Below, piece by piece: positions 10,157-19,475 of a DNA stretch of 64,000 bases (position 1 is its first letter; each line of letters opens with the position of its first letter). The DNA comes from Staphylococcus lugdunensis (GTDB lineage Bacteria > Bacillota > Bacilli > Staphylococcales > Staphylococcaceae), in the NCBI RefSeq assembly GCF_002901705.1, contig NZ_PPPV01000016.1, positions 124,932 through 188,931 of the forward strand. The letters are read 5' to 3'. The position numbers and the translations under genes are program-made. Below the pieces are notes generated by a model. That model searched no databases. It was not told the DNA's origin and was given only the letters and a program-made list of their open reading frames with translations.

Positions 10157-11545
10157 ATGAAAAATGAACAACAACTTGCTGAGCAAATATTACATGCTGT
10201 CGGTGGCATTGAAAATATAAACGATATTCTTCATTGCATGACACGTATTCGCCTAAAGTTGAATAATAAGCAACACGTCAATTACACTGAATTAAAATCA
10301 ATTAAAGGTGTACTTGGGGTCATTGATGATGACCGTTTACAAATCGTGTTAGGCCCAGGTGTAGTGGACAAAGTGACAGAATATATAGAAAAACAACACA
10401 AAACCACATCCTCACCTGCGCAGCCAACTGAAAATAAACAGCATAAAAATTCTAATAAACGTTGGAATAAAGTACTTAGAACCATAGCAGATATTTTTAT
10501 TCCTTTAATACCAGCCTTTGTTGGTGCAGGATTAATCGGTGGTATAGCAGCAGTTTTAAATAATTTTATCCAAGCCGGTGATTTAACTGCGGATTGGGTA
10601 AAACAAATGGTTGTTGTCTTAAATGTCATTAAAGATGGTATGTTCTTTTATTTAGCTATCTATACTGGAATAAATGCTGCCAAAGTCTTTGGAGCAACTC
10701 CAGGTTTAGGTGGCGTCATCGGTGGTACGACATTACTAACAGGTATAAGTGATAAAAATCCAATTGTAAATATTTTTACTGGGGAGCCACTTTTACCTAG
10801 TCAAGGTGGTATTATTGGTGTTATCATTGCTGTCTGGTTACTCAGTTTAATTGAAAAAAGATTGCATAAAATAGTACCAAATGCCATTGACATAATTATA
10901 ACTCCTACTTTAACGCTATTAATAATAGGTTTGCTAACGATATTTGTAATCATGCCATTAGCAGGATTTATATCATCAGGTTTAGTGATTGTAGTCAACT
11001 GGGTAATTGATATTGGTGGTATCTTTAGTGGCTTTATTATTGGTGCATCATTCTTGCCTTTAGTCATGTTAGGTTTGCACCATATCTTCACACCTATCCA
11101 TATCGAACTCATCAATCAAACCGGTGCTACTAATTTATTACCTATCGCCGCAATGGCAGGCGCAGGTCAAGTTGGTGCTGCCCTTGCCTTATGGATGCGC
11201 TGTAAACGTAATAAACAATTAGCTAATGTCATTAAAGGTGCTTTACCTGCAGGCTTTCTTGGAATAGGAGAACCATTAATTTATGGAGTAACCTTGCCAT
11301 TGGGAAGACCATTCTTTACCGCTTGCTTAGGGGGAGGTATTGGCGGTGCCGTAATTGGAGGTATCGGGCATATTGGTGCTCGTGCAATTGGACCTAGTGG
11401 ATTATCATTACTTCCACTAATATCAAATCATATGTATCTTGGATACCTTATAGGACTTATTTCAGCTTACATTGGTGGCTTTATACTTACCTATTTCTTT
11501 GGTACAACGAAATCAATGCGAAATTCAACGCAATTAGGTGGTTAA
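10157..11545 (+). CDS. PTS EIIBC permease, sucrose/MurNAc type
   Basis: Phosphotransferase-system transporter with an N-terminal EIIB domain (active-site Cys27 in [10 protein letters not shown]) and a C-terminal EIIC membrane domain (from about residue 105, around 10 helices; [18 protein letters not shown] is the conserved EIIC loop). It has no EIIA domain, so it must borrow one, as MurP does. The start at 10157 has an AAGGAGG site 8 bases away; the upstream in-frame ATG at 10112 lies inside the murQ-like gene and is not used. About 462 residues. Substrate unproven: MurNAc, a MurNAc disaccharide, or a beta-glucoside are options. Confidence 0.85.
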   Translation: MKNEQQLAEQILHAVGGIENINDILHCMTRIRLKLNNKQHVNYTELKSIKGVLGVIDDDRLQIVLGPGVVDKVTEYIEKQHKTTSSPAQPTENKQHKNSNKRWNKVLRTIADIFIPLIPAFVGAGLIGGIAAVLNNFIQAGDLTADWVKQMVVVLNVIKDGMFFYLAIYTGINAAKVFGATPGLGGVIGGTTLLTGISDKNPIVNIFTGEPLLPSQGGIIGVIIAVWLLSLIEKRLHKIVPNAIDIIITPTLTLLIIGLLTIFVIMPLAGFISSGLVIVVNWVIDIGGIFSGFIIGASFLPLVMLGLHHIFTPIHIELINQTGATNLLPIAAMAGAGQVGAALALWMRCKRNKQLANVIKGALPAGFLGIGEPLIYGVTLPLGRPFFTACLGGGIGGAVIGGIGHIGARAIGPSGLSLLPLISNHMYLGYLIGLISAYIGGFILTYFFGTTKSMRNSTQLGG

Positions 11546-11548
11546 ATT

Positions 11549-12421
11549 ATGCCAAATATATTAAACGCGATCGATGATCAATATGAATATATGACAACGA
11601 CAGAACAGTATATTGCTCAATTTATATTGAACCATCCGTACGACATCATTAACATGAGTGTGGAATCACTTTCGAAAACGCTTAATATTGATGTTACTAA
11701 GATTGATGCATTTAGTTATCAATTTAATGATGATGGGTTTGAAGGACTCAAAATAAATATTCAACAAATCTTCCCAAAACAATCATTACCCTATAATATC
11801 GAAATTTTAGCCAACGATAGTGTTGATAAAATTAAAAATAAATTGCATCAACGTGCTGCAAATGCTATTAATAAAAGTACCCAAGCAATTAAACCTTATG
11901 CGATTGATCAAATGTGTAAACAACTTAAGCGCGCAAAGACCATATATGTCTTTGGCTACGGTGCATCTTACGTATGTGCACTCGATATCTATCAAAAATT
12001 TTCACGCATAGGATTAAACGTGCAAGTCGTACAAGAAACGCATATGTTAACGACACAATTGTCTACACATAGTCAAAGTGATTGCATCTTATTTATCACA
12101 AACAATGGTGATCAAAGTGAATTACAAGCCTTGGTCAAAGTGATTAAAGATTATCATATTCCTATCATGACAGTAACAAGTCATAAGCACAATCCAGTAG
12201 CACAAGCATCAGAGGTTGTCTTAGTTTATGGTAACAGTGATGAAAACGAATTAAGAATGGGTGCTACAACCTCATTATTTGCACAAATGTATACGATTGA
12301 TACATTATTCTACAGATATATTGCATTAAATTATCAAGATTCACTAGATTTCATCACGCAATCTAAAATGGCTCTAGACAACTATCGCAAGCATCTATCA
12401 AATATTGAGTTTAGACATTAA
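11549..12421 (+). CDS. RpiR-family protein with SIS domain and degenerate HTH
   Basis: A 290-residue protein with an N-terminal region of RpiR type and a C-terminal SIS phosphosugar-binding domain (KTIYVFGYGASYVCALDI, then FITNNGDQSE). It closes the amino-sugar operon, three bases after the PTS gene, where murR sits in the related cluster; it is expected to sense a phosphosugar and control the operon. In the recognition-helix region, where RpiR proteins carry a motif like ATIHRFTRKLGF, this one reads VTKIDAFSYQFNDDGF, lacking the usual Ser/Arg contacts. DNA binding may therefore be altered or lost. AGGTGG at 7 bases supports the start. Confidence 0.75.
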   Translation: MPNILNAIDDQYEYMTTTEQYIAQFILNHPYDIINMSVESLSKTLNIDVTKIDAFSYQFNDDGFEGLKINIQQIFPKQSLPYNIEILANDSVDKIKNKLHQRAANAINKSTQAIKPYAIDQMCKQLKRAKTIYVFGYGASYVCALDIYQKFSRIGLNVQVVQETHMLTTQLSTHSQSDCILFITNNGDQSELQALVKVIKDYHIPIMTVTSHKHNPVAQASEVVLVYGNSDENELRMGATTSLFAQMYTIDTLFYRYIALNYQDSLDFITQSKMALDNYRKHLSNIEFRH

Positions 12422-12490
12422 TTACGAATAAAAGCGGACGAGATTAAAGTCATTATTGACATTAATCCCGTCCGCACTTTTTAATCGTAA
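12422..12490. terminator. Bidirectional terminator between the RpiR-like gene and aapA
   Basis: A long stem with GCGGACG / CGTCCGC at its core, extended outward by TTACGA-AAAA / TTTTT-TCGTAA, so both strands end in a T run. It serves the converging operon and permease gene. Confidence 0.85.
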
Positions 12491-12561
12491 TTTGTTTTTC
12501 ATAATCATAGATTAACTATTCATTATGTTACCGAACTTTAAATGTTTGAGTTATTAATGAT

Positions 12562-13941
12562 TTAATTTTGACGTTCGGCTTTATGATGTCCGCGAATAAA
12601 ATAGTAAATTGAAACAGCCACTAAAAAGACAATCCCAATCAGCACAGACACTACCGTTTCTTTATTGATTAACATACCAATTAATACAATAATTAAAAAT
12701 GCAATAGTGATATAATTCGCGAATGAACCGCCTGGCATTTTGAATGGATGCCCTTCTAATTGTTCCGGATGTAATTTTCTAAAACGTAAATGACTAATTA
12801 ATATCATGAACCACGGAATCATACCAGGTAAAATAGACGCACTATAAACATACACAAAAATACTATCTGCGCCTTTTATAAACACTGGTAATACAACATT
12901 TAACAATGCTCCTACTAATATGCCGATAGAAATTGCTAATACAGCATACAATGGCACACCATTTCTCATTACTTTAGTAAATACTTTAGGCATTTGACCT
13001 TTTTGTGCTAACGTATAAATCATTCGACTTGCACTAAAAATACCTGAATTACATCCTGATAATGCTGCTGTTAATACTACAAAGTTAATTAATCCTGCTG
13101 CAAATGTTATACCGATTTTTGCAAAAGTGGCTACAAATGGACTACCAATATCGCCCAATTGATCCCAAGGATAGATTGACACAATGACAAACACTGCACC
13201 AATATAGAAGATAAGAATACGCCAAATAACACCATTAATCGCACTCTTAATATTTTTCTTTGGATTTTTAGTTTCTCCAGCTGTTATACCGATAAGTTCT
13301 ACCCCTTGATATGAACCAATAACGATGGATAAGGCAAAGAAGAAGCCCATCCAGCCATGAGGTAGAAAACCACCATGTGACCATAAATTAGATATACCAA
13401 TAGGATGACCACCATTACCAATACCAAAGAAGATTAAACCTAATCCGGCAACAATCATTAATAATATTGTTATAACTTTGATTAACGCAAACCAGAACTC
13501 AAATTCTCCAAATGCTTTAACTGTTGCTAAGTTTGCAGTTAATAATAAGGCTACTGCAATCACTCCAGGAACCCATTGTGGTAAATTCGGAAACCAAAAA
13601 TTCATATACTCTCCAACAGCAATCACTTCACTCATACCTACGACTATCCACTGAAATATATTACTCCAGGCAGTCATATAACCTGCAACAGGATGAATGT
13701 AGTCACTTGCAAAGGTTGCAAATGATCCTGTAGTAGGATTTAAATAAATCATTTCTCCCATTGCTCTCATAATTAAGAACAAAAAAATCCCTGCAATTAA
13801 ATAAGCGAAAATCACAGATGGCCCAGTCCACTTAATTGTACTTGTAGCTCCCATAAATAAACCTACACCAATCGTGCCACCGAGTGCGATCATTCTCACT
13901 TGACGTGCACTCAGAGATCTGTGTAATTCATTGTTACTCAT
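12562..13941 (-). CDS. aapA: APC-family amino-acid permease
   Basis: A 459-residue, 12-helix permease of the amino acid-polyamine-organocation family. The helix 1 motif [13 protein letters not shown] and the N-terminal [12 protein letters not shown] are those of the AroP/GabP/CycA group; staphylococcal homologues are annotated as D-serine/D-alanine/glycine transporter. The frame starts at TTG 13947, but ATG 13941 is placed 7 bases after GGGG and is preferred. It stands alone with a possible CodY site just upstream, in keeping with nitrogen-state control. The exact substrate cannot be read from sequence. Confidence 0.85.
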   Translation of the reverse strand: MSNNELHRSLSARQVRMIALGGTIGVGLFMGATSTIKWTGPSVIFAYLIAGIFLFLIMRAMGEMIYLNPTTGSFATFASDYIHPVAGYMTAWSNIFQWIVVGMSEVIAVGEYMNFWFPNLPQWVPGVIAVALLLTANLATVKAFGEFEFWFALIKVITILLMIVAGLGLIFFGIGNGGHPIGISNLWSHGGFLPHGWMGFFFALSIVIGSYQGVELIGITAGETKNPKKNIKSAINGVIWRILIFYIGAVFVIVSIYPWDQLGDIGSPFVATFAKIGITFAAGLINFVVLTAALSGCNSGIFSASRMIYTLAQKGQMPKVFTKVMRNGVPLYAVLAISIGILVGALLNVVLPVFIKGADSIFVYVYSASILPGMIPWFMILISHLRFRKLHPEQLEGHPFKMPGGSFANYITIAFLIIVLIGMLINKETVVSVLIGIVFLVAVSIYYFIRGHHKAERQN

Positions 13942-13968
13942 AACCAAACCCCATCTCTGTTTATTCTA

Positions 13969-13983
13969 AGTTTTCTGAAAAAA
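13969..13983. promoter_or_regulatory. Possible CodY box upstream of aapA
   Basis: AGTTTTCTGAAAAAA matches the CodY consensus AATTTTCWGAAAATT with three mismatches, about 30 bases before the aapA start. In AT-rich DNA such a match is only suggestive. Confidence 0.35.
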
Positions 13984-14215
13984 CTTATGTAGGTTATTAT
14001 ACTATAATTTGAACAAAATGGTACAAAAATTTTACAGTTTTTTGAAATCGGTTACAACATTGATTTTACAAGCTTTTGCAAGCTATAAAATTTACTAAAA
14101 TTAAGCTTTTTCACCTTTCAAAATGGTTATTTTTTATATTCATTATGATATAAAGCATACACGTATTTCTTTCGTTTTATGTTATACTTTCAATTAATAA
14201 TAAAGGAGATTATTT

Positions 14216-14572
14216 ATGATTAAAGAACTTAGTTTACGTGGGTTAAAATTTTCAATTATATTTGGCGTTTTATTTTTTATTCTTAATTATTTTAGTGGCA
14301 CGCGTTCATCACTTAGTGCTTTAAGTATAAGAACGATTTTAGCTATACTATCTTTCTTTGTTCTCTATGTAGGCTTATTCGCTATCTTCAATTCTGAAAT
14401 GCGCAAGGTTATATATAGTACGACACTCTCGATATCACTTGTTATTTTTATTTTATTAGGAGGGCTCTTTTTCACGGTAAAAATTGGACTTATCATAGGT
14501 CTAATCGTCGGTATTCTTGCGGGAGCCATTTGGGAATTAATACATAATAAAAGAGGAGGTAGAGTGCGATGA
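14216..14572 (+). CDS. Four-helix membrane protein, unknown function
   Basis: A 118-residue, very hydrophobic protein with about four membrane segments and a basic C-terminal end (NKRGGRVR). It has a good AAAGGAG site. It overlaps the next small gene by four bases (ATGA), so the two form a unit. I do not recognise the family; it may be a small integral-membrane scaffold or transporter component. Confidence 0.7.
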   Translation: MIKELSLRGLKFSIIFGVLFFILNYFSGTRSSLSALSIRTILAILSFFVLYVGLFAIFNSEMRKVIYSTTLSISLVIFILLGGLFFTVKIGLIIGLIVGILAGAIWELIHNKRGGRVR

Positions 14573-14757
14573 GCACCATTATTATTGGTATTATTCTTAT
14601 AATTTTACTTATTATTAGCCTTATACCAAATTATATTGCGATGAAACGACAACAAGCAGATAATCAAAGTGCAACACGCTTTATGTTTATAGTTGGTATT
14701 GATGCAATTTTGCTACTTTTAATAATTACAACATTAATTATTAAAAGTATGTCGTAA
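14569..14757 (+). CDS. Small two-helix membrane protein
   Basis: A 62-residue protein with two membrane helices (about 3-23 and 41-60) around the charged loop MKRQQADNQSATRF. Its ribosome site GAGGAGG lies within the upstream gene and the genes overlap ATGA-style, a sign of coupled translation and perhaps of a two-part membrane complex. Function unknown. Confidence 0.65.
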   Translation: MSTIIIGIILIILLIISLIPNYIAMKRQQADNQSATRFMFIVGIDAILLLLIITTLIIKSMS

Positions 14758-14851
14758 ACATCACTATAATACGTGAAAGCAAGACATAATTCTAGCTTCA
14801 TTTTTTAAGATTATACCTTTTCGTTTTATACTCACGTTTTAATAGATTTCT

Positions 14852-14897
14852 AATCAAAGGAAGCTGGAATCCCAAGCTTCCTTTGATTGTATGTTTT
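14852..14897 (+). terminator. Intrinsic terminator of the two small membrane-protein genes
   Basis: AATCAAAGGAAGCT / AGCTTCCTTTGATT, a perfect 14-base stem followed on the plus strand by GTATGTTTTT. Confidence 0.8.
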
Positions 14898-14910
14898 TAT
14901 TTGGAGTTTC

Positions 14911-15102
14911 TTATTGTTGGGGCTCGAGTATTATTTTGTAGATGATAATAGCGATGATGAGATAGATGAAAGTATTGATAAAGAATCTTCGTGTATGTTT
15001 ACGTCGAGGTAAGTGTTGGTTAAGCTTTGGCGCAATAATAAGATTGATAATGCCAATGATAATGGGCCCTGCTATAAAGAATAGAAGGATATTCCAATTC
15101 AT
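14911..15102 (-). CDS. Small membrane protein, unknown function
   Basis: A 63-residue protein with two hydrophobic segments (4-24 and 44-59) and a strongly basic middle (LPRRKHTRRFF). Its ATG lies three bases after the HAD phosphatase stop, with GGAAAGGAG inside the end of that gene, so it is the second cistron of a two-gene operon. No family recognised. Confidence 0.65.
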   Translation of the reverse strand: MNWNILLFFIAGPIIIGIINLIIAPKLNQHLPRRKHTRRFFINTFIYLIIAIIIYKIILEPQQ

Positions 15103-15105
15103 GTG

Positions 15106-15753
15106 TTAGTGCTCCTTTCCTCGTTCGAAGCATGCTGTGACAATACTATCAAAATCCATATCTTTACCAATGTATGAAATAGCTGAAAAATCTTGTTGCT
15201 TAGTCATTTCATTTGTATTTACAATTACATCTAATCCTGCAGTTACTGCAGCAGTCGCACCATTAACTGAATCTTCAATAGCTAAACAATGTCCCGGTGC
15301 ATAATTAAGTTTCTGTACTGCTACTAAATAAGGATCTGGATTCGGTTTAATATCATCGACATCTTCTCGACCGACTATGACATCGACATAAGCATCGAGC
15401 CCTAATTGGTGCACTGTTGGCATAATATCTTGTCGATAGCTACTCGTAGCGATGGCCATAGGTATATGATGCTGTTTCAAGTAGCGCATCAACTGCGCAA
15501 TTGTTTCTTTTACTTCTAAATGCTTACTTGTGTCATTATGTTCTGTATAAATTGCTTGTTTATCATCAACGCCTAAAGCTTCTGTTAAATAGTCATGCAG
15601 AGGCTGTGCTTTCCCACCAACATTGCTACGATAAAATGACCTTGATATTGGAGATAATTTGTGACTAGTCAAATGTTTATTTATTAATGAAAATAAATGT
15701 TCCTCCGTATCAATAATTGTTCCATCAAAATCAAAAACAACTGCTTTATACAT
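15106..15753 (-). CDS. HAD-superfamily phosphatase, beta-phosphoglucomutase-like
   Basis: A 215-residue HAD hydrolase with all four motifs: DFDGT (nucleophile Asp near residue 8), IATSSYR (motif II), KPNPDPYL (motif III Lys) and AIEDSVNGATAA (motif IV). A helical cap of the beta-PGM/phosphoglycolate phosphatase type lies between motifs I and II. The start is ATG 15753 with GAGGGG at 7 bases, rather than the TTG one codon earlier. The likely role is dephosphorylation of a small sugar phosphate or damaged metabolite; substrate not determinable. Confidence 0.82.
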   Translation of the reverse strand: MYKAVVFDFDGTIIDTEEHLFSLINKHLTSHKLSPISRSFYRSNVGGKAQPLHDYLTEALGVDDKQAIYTEHNDTSKHLEVKETIAQLMRYLKQHHIPMAIATSSYRQDIMPTVHQLGLDAYVDVIVGREDVDDIKPNPDPYLVAVQKLNYAPGHCLAIEDSVNGATAAVTAGLDVIVNTNEMTKQQDFSAISYIGKDMDFDSIVTACFERGKEH

Positions 15754-15756
15754 CAA

Positions 15757-16133
15757 TATTCCCCTCTTTTTCTCTGTAATGCTTATATTTTAACATACTA
15801 TTTATCGTCTATTTTGTAATCAAAATTTAATAGTTTATCTATCATTATCATGATACTGCCACTTGAATCTTTAAAATAGATCATCACTTTTGTATAGTTA
15901 ACGTAAAAATCATATGACAATTCAATTAAATTTAAGTTCATTCAAAAGTCTTAGTGATAATATTCTCAAAGAATGATACAATCAGTGTGAATAAGAGAAC
16001 GTAGCTATTTTACTTATCCACGCAACACATCTTCACACAATTTGGTAAGACACTGTCATATAAGCGTATATGATAATATATCGTTCAGTTTCGTTACATT
16101 ATTTAAAAATATAATTTTAGAGGAGGACATCAC
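15757..16133. other. Intergenic region with one palindrome
   Basis: No reading frame. The only structure of note is CATATA-AGCG-TATATG at 16057-16072, about 60 bases before the next gene and touching a TGATAATAT that could be a -10 element. It may be an operator for the downstream gene. Confidence 0.4.
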
Positions 16134-16664
16134 ATGTTGATAGATAAATTTGAAACCTACATTTTAAATATCGCAGGTTTGAAATCACGTTCAACGCGTA
16201 AACAACTAATTAAAATTTGTAAACAAATTCACTTTTGTGAATCAATTCAATACAGTATAACTAAGAAAAAAGGTATTTTTGTCTTAGAGCTTAGCTTACC
16301 TAAACAACAACTACCTTATGTAATTAGTTTCTTAAGTTTTCACGAGTATTTAATTTATCAAATTTTACCTCCAAAGCATGTAGACGAACTTCTTAATTCT
16401 GAAAAATTATATCAATCCTCCAAACGTTTTGATTTAAAAATAGATGGTTTGCAAGATGCTTTCATTAAAGATAAAGTCATTGATATCATGACCTTATTCT
16501 CAAATCATTATGCTATAAATTATACCTTGAATCCAGATTGTGCCAGTGTTTGTTGTTCACCAGAAACATTCGCACACTTATTACGTACAATCGCAACACA
16601 TAATATTGATGTCCTATCAGCATCTTATCGTTCAAGTGCTATGCATAAATCTCGTATTTCATAA
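16134..16664 (+). CDS. Conserved hypothetical soluble protein
   Basis: A 176-residue soluble protein with a strong AGGAGG ribosome site, own upstream region and own terminator, so it is a genuine single-gene unit. It has an unusual Cys pair (CASVCC near residues 140-146) that could bind a metal or form a disulfide, and mixed alpha/beta composition. I recognise no domain. The phrase SRSTRKQLIKICKQIHF near the N-terminus looks like a basic helix. No function is proposed. Confidence 0.65.
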   Translation: MLIDKFETYILNIAGLKSRSTRKQLIKICKQIHFCESIQYSITKKKGIFVLELSLPKQQLPYVISFLSFHEYLIYQILPPKHVDELLNSEKLYQSSKRFDLKIDGLQDAFIKDKVIDIMTLFSNHYAINYTLNPDCASVCCSPETFAHLLRTIATHNIDVLSASYRSSAMHKSRIS

Positions 16665-16694
16665 TCAAAAGCCATCAGTTCGTTACTCAAAATA

Positions 16695-16742
16695 AAAAGC
16701 ACAAAGATGATTTTTAACTTCAAATCATCTTTGTGCTTTTTT
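16695..16742. terminator. Long bidirectional hairpin terminator
   Basis: A 19-base perfect stem beginning AAAAGCACAAAGATGATTT with an 8-base loop, followed by T on both strands. A close relative occurs at 58474-58511. The following 16770-16820 stretch (TTTCTAGGGTACTGTCTCA) resembles the sequence leading into the STAR element near 35630. Confidence 0.8.
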
Positions 16743-16872
16743 ACGCCGTATTTTAAGTTTTAAGGCTTTACGTTTCTAGGGTACTGTCTCATCCTTGGTC
16801 TTCAACTAGCACTATTCCTTAAAGCATTTCACCAACATACTTTTTAAAAATGGTTCCTTTTGTAACTGAATA

Positions 16873-18468
16873 TTACTTATCATCCATAGTTACTAAATTT
16901 TCAAACGCTTCTCTTACTTGAGGAACAGACATCCCTACAACAACTTGGACATTTTTACCGCTTTTAACTAAACCGTGTGCCATTTGATTATGTGTGAAAT
17001 AAGCACTTTCTTCAACTTTTTCTGGATCATTCACAGTTAAGCGCAATCGCGTTGTACAATTAGTGACATCTTTAATATTTTCTTTGCCACCTAATCCATC
17101 CAGATAATAAATTGCTTTTTCTTCGTATTCGTTACCAGCTACTGCCTGTTTACTGTTTGTTGTATTATCTCCTTTTTTATCTTTGTAATCTTTTTTAGAG
17201 AATAATTTAACGTCTTCTTCGTCTCTACGCCCTGGTAAAGGAATATCAAATTTTAAAATTAAATATCTAAATAGTACAAAGTAGATACCTACGAATATTA
17301 ATCCGATAACGACTTGAACTACATATGTCATCCAGTGTTTCTGTCCTAATGGAATCCAGTTTGTGGCTAAGAAATCTAATACACCACCGCCCATATTACC
17401 AACAACACCAAATAGATACATCAAAGTATCCATAGTTGCTGCTAATAATGCATGTAGTACAAATAAATATGGTGCGATAAATAAGAAAGTAAATTCTAAT
17501 GGCTCTGTAATCCCAGCTACAACTGCTGTTAATGTTGCTGGAATAAGTAAAGCAGCTACTTTCTTACGGTTTTTCTTAGGTGTTGTAAAGTACATAGCTA
17601 ATGCAATCCCCACACAACCGAAAACTTTACCGTTACCTTGAAGCATAAAGCCATAGTGAAATTGTTCTTTCAGTGGTTTACTGTTCTCTGCAAATTGATT
17701 TAAATGATGGAACCATTCTGCCTTAAGTCCATCTTTAGCCACGACTGGTCCAACTTCAATTGGTGCATAAATAAAATGATGTAATCCTGTTGGTATTAAC
17801 ACCCGCTCTAAAAAATGATACAACCATACACCTACGTACCCTGATCCAATAATAAAATGTTGTACAGACTCAATACCACTTTGGATAGTTGGCCATACGA
17901 TACATGTAATTGCAGCGACAGGCAACATAACAAAAAATGAGATAGTTACAACAAATGTTAGCCCTTGGAACACACCTAACATTTCTGGTAAGCGTTTACT
18001 ATAGTATCTATTATGTATCCATGTGATTATAGCTGAAATAATAATACCACCAAGAATATTGGTATCTAACGTTTCGATTCCTGCAATAGCTTTTAATCCA
18101 GTAACATTTTCAACGCCTTTTTCTAAATTTGCACCAAAGGTATGGGGCCATTGTGTTAAAATCGCATTGATAAATGTATTGAACATAAGGTAGCCCATTA
18201 GTGCTGCCAATGCTGCATGGCCCGGTGCTTTTTTAGCGAGCGATAAAGGTAAGCCTACTACAAAGACGATTTCCATATGGTTAAAAATAACCCAACCGCC
18301 TGCTTCTATTATTGACCAAAATTCAAACCAAAAAGTATGACTATCCGCTAAACTCCCCATAATTGTTGGATTTTTAAATAATGTAGCAAATCCAAGTACA
18401 ATCCCAAAAAATGCAAACATCAGCACAGGAACAATCATCGCACTACCAAAGCGTTTTATTGCGTTCAT
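16873..18468 (-). CDS. glcC: PTS EIICB glucose/maltose-type permease
   Basis: A 531-residue phosphotransferase transporter: EIIC membrane domain (residues 1 to about 420, with GITEPLEFTFLFIAPYLF) followed by an EIIB domain whose phosphorylated residue is Cys471 (VTNCTTRLRL). EIIA is absent and must come from another protein. This gene has been named glvC, and I recall it as GlcC, one of the S. aureus glucose transporters. GGGAGGAAG gives a strong start. Two cre-like sites before it indicate CcpA control, and a divergent RpiR-type gene probably adds sugar-phosphate control. Confidence 0.85.
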   Translation of the reverse strand: MNAIKRFGSAMIVPVLMFAFFGIVLGFATLFKNPTIMGSLADSHTFWFEFWSIIEAGGWVIFNHMEIVFVVGLPLSLAKKAPGHAALAALMGYLMFNTFINAILTQWPHTFGANLEKGVENVTGLKAIAGIETLDTNILGGIIISAIITWIHNRYYSKRLPEMLGVFQGLTFVVTISFFVMLPVAAITCIVWPTIQSGIESVQHFIIGSGYVGVWLYHFLERVLIPTGLHHFIYAPIEVGPVVAKDGLKAEWFHHLNQFAENSKPLKEQFHYGFMLQGNGKVFGCVGIALAMYFTTPKKNRKKVAALLIPATLTAVVAGITEPLEFTFLFIAPYLFVLHALLAATMDTLMYLFGVVGNMGGGVLDFLATNWIPLGQKHWMTYVVQVVIGLIFVGIYFVLFRYLILKFDIPLPGRRDEEDVKLFSKKDYKDKKGDNTTNSKQAVAGNEYEEKAIYYLDGLGGKENIKDVTNCTTRLRLTVNDPEKVEESAYFTHNQMAHGLVKSGKNVQVVVGMSVPQVREAFENLVTMDDK

Positions 18469-18527
18469 TTTGTACTTCCTCCCTTAACTATGTTCTAAAT
18501 ATGATTTCTCAATCGCCTTAATATCGG

Positions 18528-18541
18528 TTAAAACGTTTTCA
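18528..18541. promoter_or_regulatory. cre-like site 1 before the glucose PTS gene
   Basis: TTAAAACGTTTTCA, a near-palindromic CcpA-type site about 60 bases from the PTS start codon. Confidence 0.6.
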
Positions 18542-18564
18542 AATAGGTTATATGTTTAATATAT

Positions 18565-18578
18565 AGTAAACGCTTTCA
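18565..18578. promoter_or_regulatory. cre-like site 2 before the glucose PTS gene
   Basis: On the minus strand TGAAAGCGTTTACT, a one-mismatch match to the cre consensus, 24 bases from site 1. Two sites a few helical turns apart allow cooperative CcpA binding. Confidence 0.7.
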
Positions 18579-18592
18579 TACAAACAATGCAG

Positions 18593-18622
18593 TTGACCTA
18601 TTTTGAAAGTATTTTGTATAAT
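18593..18622 (+). promoter_or_regulatory. Sigma-A promoter of the RpiR regulator
   Basis: TTGACC and TATAAT separated by 18 bases, followed 10 bases later by the palindrome at 18632-18648. Confidence 0.65.
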
Positions 18623-18631
18623 CAGATTATG

Positions 18632-18648
18632 TTTTCATTATATGAAAA
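18632..18648. promoter_or_regulatory. Likely RpiR operator
   Basis: TTTTCATTATATGAAAA, an inverted repeat just downstream of the predicted transcription start of the RpiR gene, with a further TTTTTTCAT half-site after it. Position suggests autoregulation. Confidence 0.55.
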
Positions 18649-18675
18649 TTTTTTCATAAGAATTGAGGATTATTT

Positions 18676-19437
18676 ATGTTTTTAGACGAACGAGTAAATA
18701 AAAACTTTTCAAAATTAAATGAAAATGACCTGCAAATTGCCCATTATGTCAACGCACATATTGAGGACTGTAAAAATTTAAAAATACAAGAGCTGGCACA
18801 ATATACACATGCATCAAATGCTACGATTCACCGCTTCACTCGAAAGCTTGGTTTTGATGGTTATAGTGACTTTAAATCATTTTTGAAATTTGAAACAGAA
18901 ATACAACAACAACACTCGAGTGATTCTATAGATGCGTTTAAACAAGAAATTGACAATACATTTTCTTATTTAGAACGTATAGATTATGATCTTATAACTG
19001 ATAAATTAAATGCGGCGTCAACGATTTACTTGTATGGTACTGGTCGTGCTCAAAAAAACGTTGCTGAAGAAGCACAGCGTATCTTATTAACTATGCATCA
19101 TAGTATTATCGTCTTATACGATGTACATGAACTAAAAATGGTGTTAAATCGCTCTGAAGATAATGATTTATTCTTTATTATTTCATTATCGGGAGAAACC
19201 ACACAGCTACCTGAAATCACAAACTTACTGCAATTACGCCAAAAATACTTTATCTCTGTCACTACATTAAAAGATAATACGTTAGCACAGAAAGCCAATT
19301 ACAATGTTTATGTATCAAGTAACACCTTCTATTTATATGATGGTACAGATTATTCTAGTTTTATAAGTTATCACATATTTTTTGAAACATTACTACGTAA
19401 ATACAACGAGCGTAAAGAAGCACATGAACTAAAATAA
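18676..19437 (+). CDS. RpiR-family sugar-phosphate-responsive regulator
   Basis: A 253-residue regulator with a canonical RpiR helix-turn-helix (ELAQYTHASNATIHRFTRKL followed by GFDGY) and a C-terminal SIS domain (IYLYGTGRAQKNVAEEAQ and FFIISLSGETTQLPE) that should bind a phosphosugar. It is divergent from the glucose PTS gene and separated by about 200 bases holding two cre sites, a good promoter and a palindrome, so it very likely controls that gene and itself. S. aureus has three studied RpiR paralogues affecting the pentose phosphate pathway; which one this is I leave open. Confidence 0.85.
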   Translation: MFLDERVNKNFSKLNENDLQIAHYVNAHIEDCKNLKIQELAQYTHASNATIHRFTRKLGFDGYSDFKSFLKFETEIQQQHSSDSIDAFKQEIDNTFSYLERIDYDLITDKLNAASTIYLYGTGRAQKNVAEEAQRILLTMHHSIIVLYDVHELKMVLNRSEDNDLFFIISLSGETTQLPEITNLLQLRQKYFISVTTLKDNTLAQKANYNVYVSSNTFYLYDGTDYSSFISYHIFFETLLRKYNERKEAHELK

Positions 19438-19475
19438 GCGAAGTGTCAGTTTCATTGACACTCCGCTTATTTTAT
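19431..19475. terminator. Bidirectional terminator between RpiR and SRPBCC genes
   Basis: AAAATAAGCG / CGCTTATTTT with inner GTGTCA / TGACAC. The arms reach into the stop codon regions of both converging genes. Confidence 0.85.

Noticed and set aside
15952..15972. TGATAATATTCTCA as a Fur or PerR box
   Set aside because: Too many mismatches in the right half and no iron-related gene nearby.
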